DNA from: Paramyrothecium sp. XJ0827
Taxonomy: Eukaryota; Ascomycota; Sordariomycetes; Hypocreales; Stachybotryaceae
DNA length: 64,000 bases
Reading direction: 5' to 3'
Assembly: GCA_020881915.1 (NCBI GenBank)
Contig: JAJFPB010000006.1
Location: forward strand, 4,216,001-4,280,000
The notes under the pieces were generated by a model. The model searched no databases, was not told the origin of the DNA, and worked only from the letters and a program-made list of their open reading frames with translations. A program made the position numbers and the translations under genes. Positions 1-11,424 of the stretch are shown piece after piece (position 1 is the first letter of the stretch; the number at the start of each line of letters is the position of its first letter).

Positions 1-2785
1 AGGTAATATCTTGACGAACGATCGACTCTAGCAACTCAAAGCGGTATCTCCGGGTGAGGATCTGCGTCGTAGTGTCAGAATGATTTTCATGCTGGCGTAC
101 GCGCGTGATCTAAATTGATAGGGACCTACCTGGGAGATCGTATTTGTGACCCATCCAAGACAAGTGTATGCTAGTAACATGACAAGGGCTACTATGAAGA
201 ACATCAAAGCATACAGATTAACTTCTGCCTGAATCTCGTCATCTGGGAGTTCGTACGCAGTAATCAAGCGCGTCAGCAGAATAGCCTGCGCCGGATATAC
301 CGCACCTGTGCGTGTCAGTCAGCCGCCATCCCAAATGTCTCATCGCGGGAGCCAACTTACCACCGATAAGAGCTGCAATGATGCACACAAGGTACATATG
401 CCAAAGATTGAGGTTCTCCCCAAGGAAAATGACCAGTATGCGAAACAAGCTGTACGAGCGTGGCGGATCGGCATCCACAATCGCGGATGATGGACTATCA
501 GCCATGTCCACGGCAGCCGTAGTTTCCACCTTTGGTGCTGAAGTATCTTGTGCAGTCTCTGGGAGCGCTTCTCGATCCTCTTTGGTTGGCGCATTATCAT
601 CGGAATTGTCCCCCAGGCTCTGCGCATTGACGAGTGCTGCGTATGGACCGTTACGCTGTAGCAGGCTCTGGTGCGTACCTTGCTCCAACACTTCACCGTG
701 ACCGAAGACGATGATGTTGTCAGCTTTCATGATCGTGGCGAGTTTATGCGCGATGACGATCGTCGTTCGCGACATGGAGACCTTGTCGAGAGCTTGTTGC
801 ACGACTTTCTCCGAGTTCGCATCAAGCGCGCTCGTGGCCTCGTCCAGGAGTAGGACAGGCGGGTCGGAAATGATGCTTCTGGCGATGGCAATGCGTTGCT
901 TTTGGCCACCGGACAGCAAGCCAGCTCTCTCACCCACGTTCGTGTCGTAGCCGTTGGGCAACGTTTCGATGAATTCGGCAGCATTTGCGTCCCTGCACGC
1001 TCTGGCCACCATGTCTCTGCGAGTACTTTCATCCGCATGCTCGTGCACAGTACCGACAAGTCCTTGGACGACGTTGTTGAAAATGGTGTCGTTGAAGAGC
1101 ACAGGCTCCTGCTGTACCAGCCGGACTTTGCTCCTGAGCCATTTCACATTCAACTCGTCGATTCTGTGTCCGTCGAGGGTCAGAAAGCCGTGCTCTGGCT
1201 CGTACCATCTCTCCAGAAGGGAAATGATTGTCGACTTTCCCGAGCCGCTCGCCCCTACAAAGGCAGTCGTCTTCTTGGCTGGGACGTCAATGGAGACACC
1301 TTTCAACACCCGTATGTCCGGCCGAGATGGATAAGCAAACTCGACGTTGCGGATACTGATGTGCCCAGTGACTGTGTCAGGCTTTGCGCCATCCGTTGAA
1401 TGGGGATCCAACTGGGATTTTCTATCTAGTATCTCGAATAGCTCTGATGATGCAGAAGCCGCTTGGATGAATGAGGAAGTTGCCGGGGCGATTTGTCCGA
1501 TTGCGTTCGAGATCATGAGAACTGCGAAAATAACTCTAGAAAGCAACACGTTAGGGAGTCTCAATTTGCAATTGGAGCGGTTCGACATACATGACCAATG
1601 TTCCGACCGAATCGACTTGTCCGGAGAGATACATTCTTGTTCCTTGCCAAAAAGCCATGGCATACGGCGCAAAGGAAAAGAAGAACTCGGACCCGTACAT
1701 GATGCCGAGTGTGGGACCTTTCTTGGAGCCCACATGGGAGGCTTGCACCAGCCATTTGTCAAACCTCGCCAACAATGGACGGGAGGCCCCGAACGCGTGC
1801 ACAGTCTTGATGCTGCCAATGATCTCCTCCGCTAGGTTGGCGGCATTGGCGTATACCTTGAGGATCCGGCTGTCGACGTTGGCCTCGATGGTCATGGTGA
1901 TTCCGAGGATGACAAAGAGCGGAGACACGACTGCGATGATGATCAACGTCATTTGCCAGCTCTGGACAAGGGCAATCACGAGAGCCGTCACCATCATCGA
2001 GATGGACTGGATGACTCGCGCGAGTTTCTCGGAAATACCCGCATTGACGAGGTCTGCGTTCGTGGTCGCTTTGACTGCAACAGCCCCCGGACCGAACTTG
2101 TCGTAGAAGGAAATCTCCTGCCGCAAGACAGCCTTGACAAATTCCGAGCGCAGGGTTTTGGTGACCCGGAGGGCTGTGAAGGTGAAGATGGCCTGAAGTC
2201 GATCAGTACTTGTGCATGTTTGTGGACAACAGCCATGTGGTTGCTTACTCCCGAGAGATACGTCAATGTGAACTTTCCGATGAACAGGTAGACGAACCAG
2301 AGCCTGATTGAGTCGGTTAGCAGGAGTTTGTTACAGCTACCCGTAGGCATCTGCCTGTCACGGCTTACGTGAAGGAGTTGACGTCGGCCCGGAACGCTTC
2401 AGGAGTGGTCTTCCCGGCGCCAAAGTCGGTGAACTTGCCCACGAAGGAGCCGAAGACGAGTGCCATCAAAGGCAACGTGGCGCCGGCACCAATGGCCGCA
2501 ACGCCTCCAAGGACATTGAGCACTGCATCCGTGGCAGTCAACAGCGTGAAAATCCTCTGCCCATGGTTAGTCCACGCAATTCGCGCCGTCCCGTCCGTGG
2601 TTATGTTGGTAGGTGTAACGAACCAGATAGCCCTTCAGTCCTGGTCTGTCTCCGTCTCCGTCTCCGTCACTAGTTGCTTCACTAGGTCCATCGTCTCCGA
2701 GCGGCGTCTTCTCGGACTGTGTCGGTGGCAATGCCGTCTCTTGTCGTTCGGGGGGTGGTGAGCTTGGTTGATGATCGGCTGCCAT
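1..2785 (-). CDS. ABCB-type multidrug ABC transporter, N-terminal half (runs off left edge)
   Basis: Full-size plasma-membrane exporter of the fungal Pmd1/MDR (ABCB) type; the gene reads leftwards and its C-terminal half is outside the window. The ATG at 2785 opens a polar N-terminal tail with a short Gly-Asp repeat, followed by the first transmembrane domain, then nucleotide-binding domain 1 with Walker A GASGSGKST, Q-loop VQQEP, signature LLSGGQKQR, Walker B VLLLDEATSALD and the H-loop VIAHKLAT, then a charged linker and the start of transmembrane domain 2. Frame continuity needs several short introns; clear ones are 306-360 and 1536-1590 (both GT..AG), with others near 2150-2240, 2300-2370 and 2560-2640. 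All NBD1 catalytic motifs look intact. It is divergent from the Zn2Cys6 regulator at 3242, so it may be that regulator's target and a metabolite efflux pump; that role is inferred. Confidence 0.9.
2648..2668. repeat. 6-bp microsatellite inside the ABC transporter gene
   Basis: About 3.5 copies of the hexamer GTCTCC. It lies in coding sequence and on the minus strand encodes a Gly-Asp dipeptide run in the cytoplasmic N-terminal tail, so length changes in steps of six would keep the frame. Confidence 0.6.
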
Positions 2786-2928
2786 ATTTGCAGCGTAGCA
2801 AGAGCACCTGTGAAGAGAGTGGAATCTGTCATGTTGAACTTCGGGGCCGACTCTGGCATGCCTTTTGTTCTAATGATACGATGGTGAGGAAGGTAGGGGT
2901 GACGTTGTGACGACCCTCGCCTGCCTTT

Positions 2929-2941
2929 CGGAGATTCTCCG
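2929..2941. promoter_or_regulatory. CGG-N7-CCG palindrome, candidate Zn2Cys6 binding site
   Basis: The 13-mer CGGAGATTCTCCG is a palindrome around a central T, that is CGG-N7-CCG. Inverted CGG triplets are the classical target of dimeric Zn2Cys6 regulators. It sits between the divergent ABC transporter (start 2785) and Zn2Cys6 regulator (start 3242). Binding by that regulator is inference. Confidence 0.5.
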
Positions 2942-3036
2942 AACGCATTGGGTTTAGCGGGGTGAGCGTGGGGGCTGCCTTCCCGAAAGGTTCGGAAACC
3001 CACCACGCCAAGCGTCCGAACGTATTGGGCCTAGCG
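2938..3036. repeat. Pair of 22-bp direct repeats in the divergent promoter
   Basis: Copies at 2938-2959 and 3015-3036 share the blocks TCCGAACG, ATTGGG and TAGCG and match at 19 of 22 positions (three C/T differences), with start-to-start distance 77 bp. The first copy overlaps the CGG-N7-CCG palindrome. An 11-bp inverted pair, ACGCCAAGCGT near 3004 and ACGCTTGGCGT near 3121, flanks the second copy. These could be paired regulator sites or the remains of a local duplication. Confidence 0.5.
2983..2995. promoter_or_regulatory. Everted CCG-N7-CGG element
   Basis: CCGAAAGGTTCGG has a CCG and a CGG triplet seven bases apart and is a partial palindrome (five matching bases at each end). It is a second candidate Zn2Cys6 site in the same divergent promoter. 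Confidence 0.35.
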
Positions 3037-3241
3037 TAGCCTCAGCTCAGTCTGTAGCAGGCCAGAGCTTCTGCTAAGCTGCTTACACGTCGCCATTCAC
3101 ATATTGACTTCATCATAGAGACGCTTGGCGTCCAGCGGGCCATGGACCCCGCATTCTGAGTCCAAGCTGTCCGGATCTGACGCGAGGCCCAACAGTCGCC
3201 CTTCAAGATTGTCCTTGGCTGCGACTGCACGCACTCGGACA

Positions 3242-5966
3242 ATGGCTGATATGCAAGCCCAATCCAACGTCCATCGCGACTCAAATCTCAGCGCTGTAAG
3301 TCGTCACCATGTTTCCGAATCCGTGCAAGTATCGACTAACTACTGTGCCAAAGTGTGACGGATGTTATGCAAGAAAAGTATGTGACGTGACAGAGCAAGC
3401 CAAGCGGCCGTCAGTTTCTCCGGATGTTACACCACCGTCGTTAACCACCCATACTCCGCAATAGATTAAGTGTGATCGTGGCCTGCCATGTGGAAACTGC
3501 CTCGACGCAGACGTGGACTGTCTTCGGAAGCGCCAGAAGCCAGAAAGAAAACCAAAACCAGTCCCGTCAGACTCCTCGTGCGTCTTTCCCATTTCCGAGG
3601 GCTTTTCACACTCTGAGCTGAACATGGCGAGCAGTGAAAACGTTGTCAAGCACCTGAGCGCTGCTATACAGGCCTTGGAAACCAGAATGGCACGCATTGA
3701 AGCTGGCCCCGTCGCTTTTGTACCAGGCGTCGGCACACGAGGCAACGAGCTCGACCATTCGTCCAAAGTCTACGACGTCTCTCAACAGCAGCCGCAAGGT
3801 CAGGGTGCTACATCGGCAGGTACTGCTGCACCGCCTCCGACCAAGAAGATGAGGCTCACGGAACAATCGCACGATCCCAAGACCCCGTCCTCACTGTCAG
3901 TCGGACCAGAGTTGTGGGCACGGAGCCCGGACGATGTTGACAACCTGAAAGCGCCTCGCTCGGCGCTGGATGCGCAGGACATTATACAGCATGAACTCAG
4001 CCAGAACAGGGACATTAGAAAGCACAAGACTGAATCGCTCCGATCCGCTCTCGAGACATTGAAAGAGGCTTTGAAGTACAAAACAACCAATGATCAAGGT
4101 GCTAACCATCGACGGAAACCTGTCTCGGATCTTGTCACAAGACTACAACCCGATCAATGGGTCACGCCGCCGTTGGAAGTGGTGCAGTGGATGTTGACGT
4201 GTGCGCTCATCGCAAAAGTCCATTATGTATTCCCCTGCGTGCTGACCACTCTCCAGCCGTCAATGCAGTCGACCGATTGTGGTCTTTACCGGACGGTTTG
4301 CCCGTCGTATCCCGGCAGTCCCTGGTCGACATGTTTCTGACCCTGGATGCCGAAGAACAGCACGGTCATCATCCAGCTTTTGTCGTTTGTGTCAACTCAA
4401 GCGTTGCGTATTTCCTTCTAGAGCGTACGACTGCCTGTGAAGCCGTGACAGGACTCGGGAACAGCTTGCGAGACCGGATCACGTCCTACTTCGCGACCGC
4501 CCAAGCTGCTCTCAATTGCATCACCCCATCATCTCCGCCCTCACTACCTATCTTGCAAGCACTCGTATACGGAGTAAGCTTCATCAACGCAGCCTTGTAT
4601 GTGTCGTGAGCTAATTGATGTAGTTGGTGAACGCTCAAGAAGTCGGTGACGCTTCACAATCGTGGCGGTACACGGCTGCCGCTTGTGCCATGTGCATTGA
4701 GCTCGGGCTGCACCAAGACGACGAATCCCTGGTTTCGTCCACATGCGCTGGCTCAATGGCTGAGGCACGCTACTGCCTATTCGTTTGCTACGTCAACGAC
4801 AAGGCCCTTGCGATGAATCTTGGTCTTCCACCGTGTCTTCCGGACGAGCACATATATGTCGACCTCCGTTCGATCGTAGGACCTACCCAGCCAACTCTGA
4901 GGCAACTTCTGCAGAACTACTACTTAGAGCTTGCTATCGCCCAAGGCGGAGTTGTCAAGCTGCAACTTGCCAAGATCAAACAATACGGGCCGCTTAACGG
5001 TGTCATCGCCCAAACGTTGGACGTTCTAGACAACGCTTGGAGTATGATTGAGAATGTGAGTAGTCTTACCGCAAGTTCAGCCGCAAACAGCATTGTCTGA
5101 CAATTGTATTCCCCAGCTGCCAAGCCGATTCTCGCATGAGCTGCATAGAGATGATCTCGAGTACGAACACAGAATGGCCAAGTTCTCTTACTATGCCATA
5201 AGGACCGTGCTATGTCATCTTTGCTCAAACTACAGTAACTCGCCCAGGCTGAGAGGTAAGGGGGGTACATTGGCATCAGCCCGCGCCTCGATGTCTGAAA
5301 TTCGCGATCTACGACATCTCTGCAAGAGAGCAAACGTCAATGCTTACAAGCTTTATTCTTTTGCACATTGGTCAGCTGAAACTCATGGTTTCCCTTTTCT
5401 CAACGAGTAATATCATCTAACAGCGATCAGCATCGTCCTATACTACCCCTTCACATCATACTTCGTCTTGTTTTGCCATGTAGTCGTCACAGGCAATATC
5501 AACGACCTCAGGCTCATGGAAGGATTTGTGGAATATCTGGCGGAATTGAAAGAAATCAGCATTCCGTTCGAGAAGCTCCACGCATTATGCCTGCCGTTCC
5601 ACTCGCTAGCCATGTTCGCTTCAGTACGTGCGCCAAACTGCTACCTCACGTTCATCGACGACTCCTATCAAGATACAGTGAATGCTGACATCACAATAGG
5701 ACCCGGTGCAAGGGCATCCAGGTGTCAGCCCAACCACGTCTGGGATATCAGGGAGACCTTTGACATCACAGGTGAAGATCCCTCAAGACGCATCGAGTCT
5801 GGTACCTAGCGCTATAAACGGCACGACATATGGAGAGGCGGATTTGACTGATCTGGATCTCACCGTCGACTACGAGGATATGCTTGGAGGTTTACTCGAG
5901 GAACAACCGTCTTTGGATTGGCTTGACTGCGACTTTTCCGCTCTCAATAAGACTTGGGAAGTTTAA
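3242..5966 (+). CDS. Zn2Cys6 transcription factor with fungal-specific TF domain
   Basis: Nuclear DNA-binding regulator. The ATG at 3242 opens a short exon; after two introns the zinc cluster is assembled across three exons as CDGCYARK + IKCDRGLPCGNC plus a last Cys (C-x2-C-x6-C spacing). A basic, Pro-rich linker follows, then the middle homology region (for example SWRYTAAACAMCIELGLH and ARYCLFVCYVNDKALAMNLG), typical of PF04082 regulators. An acidic C-terminus ends at the TAA at 5964-5966. I infer roughly seven to nine introns; a well supported one starts at a GTAAGC near 4572 and ends at TAG near 4623, removing stops in frame. Upstream ATG-less reading to 3125 was not used because it would need a TTG start. 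Divergent pairing with the ABC transporter and CGG palindromes between them suggest local or autoregulation. Confidence 0.85.
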
Positions 5967-7597
5967 AGCTACACGATATATTAAGGTATTGTTCTTCTTT
6001 CGGTACATTACTTCTTGTCCTACATTAAATAGCTTTGAGTCCGGCATGAATTTGGTGTATCTGATAACGATAAGTACATAGATACCTTTGAATCAATATA
6101 GTACAAGTAAAATTCACTTCACGTAGATTGTATTCTGAACCCCTGGTACAAGGTAAAGGCAATAAACGAGCCTGCGTCGATAAGTCCTGTTTGATTTGCA
6201 TTCACAAGAGTAGCAGTAAGTCGAGTCCATGCGAGTACCATCCAGATATTTGCAAAACATGGAACTTTGCGAGTTCTACATCTTTGGGGTTGTGGCAAAT
6301 ACCAAACGCCGGGTTCAGAATCGAGATGCTAATCACCAAGCGTGAGAAATAGCAGATTGCTATTGAAGTACGTCGCAGGGGACGAGAAGCTACGCAGAAC
6401 TAGAATTGTAACACTCGTGGATAATCGATAGCTTCCGACGCTCTTTTCCGACCTACTCTAGGGTAATGGTGAGAGAAATGAGGAATTACAGAATCTCGAT
6501 TGCCCAGATTCACGAGTAATACAAAAGACATGTAGTGTCAAAGGCAAATGGAGATATTGTAAAATAAAGTAATAAGACTTCAAGTTTACTTCTTGGTTGC
6601 CTTTAGAGAGTATTCAATGAAGCATCCATCAATTTGTTTGATAATTTAACCCACTATATTAGCTTCCCTTATTGTCAACCTCATCGCGGCCCACGTTATT
6701 TTTCTACACGCTTGTGCACTTAAAGCAAACATCGTAAGTATTGCTCTGCCTTGAGCATACAAGGACAAATAGTGCGTCTTGCTTTTATATGGCATGGCTT
6801 AATTGAGGAGCTATCAGACATCTATGGGAAAGACTGCGTCATGATAGAACAGTACTGGAGCGCGTAAGCACTCCAGATGGACGAATGGACTGGGCTTTGA
6901 GGAGTTAGATGGACCGGCGCAGCCTGAACTGACGATCGCGAGCCTGACCGTCATGATCGTGTCTCTTGCTGTGAGCACGGAGGTCACCATTTCACACAGC
7001 ATGAGATTGTGTGGAGAGTGGGGTCCGCTTCAGGACCGGTAGAAACCCAGGACACCACATAGTCAACCCTATTTCCGCAGAAAACGAAAACATCTTTGTT
7101 GTGAAAGTGTCTGAACAAATTATCACCAGGCCAATATGGGTAGGATGAATAAGCTGTAGACAACAGACTCAGGGGGGACCCTCTGGAGGGTTCTGGCGAT
7201 GGTTTCTGAGCGGCCAACCGAGATTCAACAGATACCGGTATGTACGTACTTGAAATACTAGATGGCCTCGCAGATTTTGGCAAAGTAAGGTCTGGTCAAA
7301 CAGTCATTCTGGTATTCTACTATTGAAGTACTTGGCCTACCCGCTTACTCAGGGCTTGGACTAAGTTGCCTGCATCGCCCAAAGTGTCTCACATTTCACG
7401 ATTAGAATCCTTTAGTCGCCTAAGTCCATGTCTCTTGTGCCTCGACTACTAGGTTTGGCTACATCATTTATCATTGAGATTCAGCAGTTCTTTCGCAAGG
7501 CAACGTGGAGCGAAGCGGGAATAGGACATATGAAACTATTGAAAGAATGACCGTCTAGTTGCCCCGAATGCAGCCAAATATGAGCAGTGACCACTGA
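5967..7597. other. Intergenic, 1.6 kb, no supported gene
   Basis: This lies between the 3' end of the Zn2Cys6 gene and the 3' end of the methyltransferase gene. Short open frames exist on the minus strand around 6814-7283, but they overlap each other in different frames, lack recognisable motifs and show no joinable splice sites. I see no RNA gene. Confidence 0.5.
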
Positions 7598-9043
7598 CTA
7601 AGTCCTCTCGATGCGGATCATAGTGTCGAAGATGTCGCAGCCAGTCTCTAGGTCGTCGTGGTACAGAAGATCGTACTTTTCATAAACGATCTTCCAACCA
7701 GCGGGGACTTCGAACCGCTTAAAAGCACTCGTATGATTGTAGCTCGGAAGGATCGCATCGTTCTCCGCGGTTTTCTGCAAGTATTCCGCCGACACGTCCT
7801 CGATGTCGAAGGTGATCGATTTCCTCGCCACCATAAACATGCGCGACAGCAGCGACGTAAAGTCCGAAGGACACAAATATGTCGCCGTTCCGAAGCAAGC
7901 GATGTGATCATACATCTTGGGCTGCATGATGGCCGCCTGCACCGTGCCAATCGTGATGGGGCTCTCGTAGTATTTTGCAATCGCGGGGGCCGCGGTCATC
8001 TCAGGCGAGAGGTCAACTCCTACAATGGTGTAGGGATCGCCTTTCTCGTGGATAATCTCGCCCAAGAGGCCAGTGCCGCAGCCGAGATCAATGGTGCTGC
8101 CCGACCAGTCGAAGTTGTTGACCATGTCCTTGAGCACGCCATAATAGGGGAAGTTGCGGACTTCGGCGTCGTAGTCCTTGGCGAAGGCTGCGTACTTTTT
8201 AACGAACCGCTCAGAAAGGACCATGTCTTCCGCGCTGGCGAGCCGGCTCGAGATTGCGAGGTCTAGCAGTGCGGCGTGGCCTCCTGGCACTGAGCGAGCG
8301 ACCAGCAAATCGTCAGTGGTATGGGTTGCGGACGCGAAGACATGGGGATTGTGCTCAATCACTACGTTCTGTAGTGTACCATCGGCAAGGTTGCCATGAA
8401 CGCGTACAACTTGACGCGAACCCCGAAACCCAAACTTGTCCAAAGCCTGTGTGAATTGCTTTTTCACTTCTTCGCACGCTGTAATGCCTCCGGTGACATC
8501 ACCGTAGTTTCCATCAGAAGCCTTGACCATGGGCTGGAACACAACGATCTCCTGCCCGATGCTCAATGCGAATGCGTAAATACCCTGATCGCTTTCTGCA
8601 ACAGGCGATTTGGCCACTTTTTCACTTGCCGTTGTCAAGACGCCCGCCGAGGGCCCAATCGTGAGCTTTCCCAGCGACATCAAGTATCCTGACGCCTCTG
8701 TGCACAACCCATTCCGCAGTCCCTCATCAGTCTGCTATATTTGTCAGATAGGATCTAGACTAAATTGTCCAGGGCGGTTGTCAATTACCATTGAAATCAC
8801 GAATACTTCGAACCCTTCCTCGATGATGGCATCAATGTCTGCGCGCAGTGTTGCGGAGCGAACAGTCTTGAGAACTATCTCGTGCTGGGCTCGCTGAACA
8901 TGATGCTGAGGTTCCCACCATCTCAGGTCGTCGACCTGACAGAGACTTGGAGTCAGTACAGTTCAATCCAGCTTCATGGCAGAGATCGAACCTACGTTCT
9001 GGGAGCGCTCGCGGCTCTGTACTTGCAGTACAACTACCTTCAT
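7598..9043 (-). CDS. Class I SAM-dependent methyltransferase with an extra N-terminal region
   Basis: About 433 residues. The C-terminal half is a class I methyltransferase: motif I IDLGCGTGLLGE, then VGVDLSPEM, which holds the acidic residue that binds the ribose of SAM, and a later FDIEDVS region. The first 230 or so residues do not match a family I recognise. Proposed exons on the minus strand are 9023-9043, 8789-8935 and 7598-8731; introns 8936-9022 and 8732-8788 both have GT..AG borders and keep frame. The tiny first exon (seven codons) is the least certain part. The substrate is unknown: O-, N- or C-methylation of a metabolite is likely from context. It stands 5 kb from the trichodiene-synthase-like gene, separated by two transposons, so membership of that cluster is possible but unproven. 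Confidence 0.8.
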
Positions 9044-9528
9044 TTCGCAGATACTTCGATGATTTCAGTGATGCAGATACCGGTTGAGACTGTGGATGGG
9101 GGATGTTAAGTCTTGTAGACCGCTCCTGCTTGACATCCACTGTTGGCAATACGGGAAGGCCCGCTCAGGCACGTCGTCCGATGCTGCATCAAAAGTGACG
9201 TGACAACCTGATATAGCCACCCCCATGTACCCTATGAGGGGATGCCTTTTGGCCTGTGATAACCTCAAGTGGAGTATTTCTGAGAATTTTATTAGCTACA
9301 TTGTTAATAAATGTACAAATCTAATATGATTACAAAAGAATTATTATTATTTTATTTACCCTGCAGGCCCTAGAAGTACCTATATATTTCTAGAATTATA
9401 TATAAGATAAGAGAGTTTTATTTCTTATTATTACTTTAAGTAAATCTTATTTTTATTATAAAAAAGAAATTTTAAAAAAATTTAAATTCTTTATAAATAA
9501 TTTTTTTAAATAACTAATAACTCTTATA
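9044..9528. other. Methyltransferase promoter followed by AT-rich DNA
   Basis: From about 9280 the composition becomes strongly AT-rich with homopolymer runs, up to the left end of the first Pogo element. Similar AT-rich DNA reappears at 13.3-13.8 kb. It looks like degraded non-coding or relic repeat DNA into which the transposons inserted. Confidence 0.5.
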
Positions 9529-11387
9529 ACGTACATGCATAACGAGTTGGCCAGCATAACGAGTTGGCCACTAATCTCAACCCTCAAGATAGAAACTTCA
9601 ATAAAAACACAACAGACCATTTGACCAATTAAAACTAGTCGATATACTCTTGCTCAGATACCTCTACCTCAATCTTGCAAGTTCGTGCATTATGTCCGGG
9701 CTTACCGCACACACCACAGCGCCTTTGGGTCGGTTGTGCCGACCTTCCTTGACCACCTCTCCTCGATGATTCGGCCACTATCTGCGTGTTCACATCCATT
9801 TGATCAATTGATCCTTGACCTTCCTCTACAGTCATTGTCCCTCCATTACGTAGGCGTTTCTTTTTTCCCTCCGGCGCCGGCTTAGTATCTCATTTGCCTC
9901 TCGAAGATCCCTGACCTCAGCCCTCAGTAATGTCATTTCATGCAATACTGCCTTAGTTCCCTTAGTCATTGACTTCAAGGCCTCAATAATTGATGCTGGG
10001 GAGCTGCTGTGATGCCTTTCAATTCGTCTTCTTAGATACTCGGACTGAGATTCGGTTTCCCGGATGGTCTTTGGTGTCTTTGAAGTCCAAGGGTCAGGAA
10101 GCTCTGACTCACCTGTAGGAGGTGTTGGAGTTCGTAATTGGATATCAAGCTTCGAGATCACATGCTTTACATCAAGAGGAACAAGTCCAGCCCCTCTGAA
10201 ACCTCCCTGGATATTTTTCTTCGTCATAGTGGCTTGGTGTGCGGCGTGGAAGGCAGGAAAGAACTCGGTCTTCGAAATGTGTGTTATAGAGCATTTGATC
10301 AAATGCTCTATTTCTCGACCGTAAGCTTTCTTAAGCGGCCCAAAGCAGGCCACATCAAGAGGCTGAAGTAGATGAGACGAATGAGGTGGCATACAGAGTG
10401 TAATGATCTTGTTCTCCTTGCAGAAATCCTCAAAGGCGACTGAATGGTGGCTTTCATGCCCGTCAAGGACCAGAAGACGATAGGCACCATTTGATCTATT
10501 GATTGTATGCCGATTGAAGTGCTTTAGCCACTCAAGGCCTGTTTCGTTATCGGTCCAGCCATTTTTGGTGGTTGCGATAGCCCAATCGCCCGGGAGGTTG
10601 CTTTCTTGGTACCAACTCGAGAGATGATATTGGCCTGCAACGATGATGAACGGCGGTAGCACCCACCCTTCAGCATTGATCGATTGGATCGCTGTAACCC
10701 ATTCCCGGTTTCCAGGCTGGACTTTTTAGGGTTCTGACGCTTTTCTGTACCCGTAACAACCATTCCGCTTGCAATAACGCCCATCATAAAGCCAGTCTCA
10801 TCGAAGTTATACAGATCATTTGATCCTATATACCGTTCGCGCGATTGTGTTCTGTACAAGCGAGAACCACGCGTTTATTGCGACTGGATCTTCGCATTTG
10901 GCTCTCTGGTAGTCATATCTGCGAAAGAAACGCGTCTTGAGCTCTGGTTGCCGCTTAATAAAATTCGAAGCCCAGCGTGGTCCAACAGAAGGCATATTGC
11001 GATCAGCAAGCAGTCGATTGGCCATTTCTTCAACACCACAAAGCCGGGGTGAAAATCCTCGTGAATCTAGATCAAGAACATACTGAACTATCGTCTGCTC
11101 CTCAAGATCAGAAAGTTTACGTAAATTGGCCATAGTATCGCGTCTAGACTGTTTTCCACACTGCCGGTTACGCAATGTCTGCCGAGGGATGTTGTAGATC
11201 CGTGCAGCACGTCGCAGACTTAATTTTGGGTCTTTTCGAAGGGCTTGAAGTGCAAGATTGATATCGCCCTCATTAATTGAGCTTGACATGGCTAGTTGTG
11301 GTGAATCATTTGATCAATTGATTGAGATGTAGGATGAGGGATTTTTGGCCAACTCGTTATGTTGGCCAACTCGTTATGCATGTACGT
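9529..11387 (-). mobile_element. Pogo/Fot1-type DNA transposon, copy A
   Basis: A 1859-bp element flanked by TA (9527-9528 and 11388-11389). Terminal inverted repeats of about 42 bp begin ACGTACATGC and each contain two direct copies of CATAACGAGTTGGCCA; the left and right ends differ at one position. TA target duplication, TIR structure and a CENP-B/Psq-type helix-turn-helix plus DDE transposase place it in the Tc1/mariner superfamily, Pogo-Fot1 group. Non-autonomous now, because its transposase is frameshifted. Confidence 0.92.
9635..11289 (-). pseudogene. Pogo-type transposase, frameshifted (copy A)
   Basis: The start at 11289 opens an N-terminal Psq/CENP-B-type helix-turn-helix region, then the DDE catalytic core with YNFDETGF, LLVLDGHESHHS and PHSSHLLQPLDV carrying the three expected Asp residues, a coiled-coil-like basic stretch, and a C-terminal CCHC zinc knuckle (CGVCGKPGHNARTC). 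Compared with copy C there is an extra base near 10850, just before the first catalytic motif, and a missing base near 10725, just after it. Between them the frame is displaced and closed by a stop, so a full protein cannot be made unless these are sequencing errors. Confidence 0.88.
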
Positions 11388-11424
11388 TAATTAAAAGTAA
11401 AAATAAAAGATTCTTATTTTAATA

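Noticed and set aside
896..1399. Plus-strand frames across the ABC transporter NBD
   Set aside because: They are shadows of the minus-strand NBD1, whose Walker and signature motifs are unambiguous.
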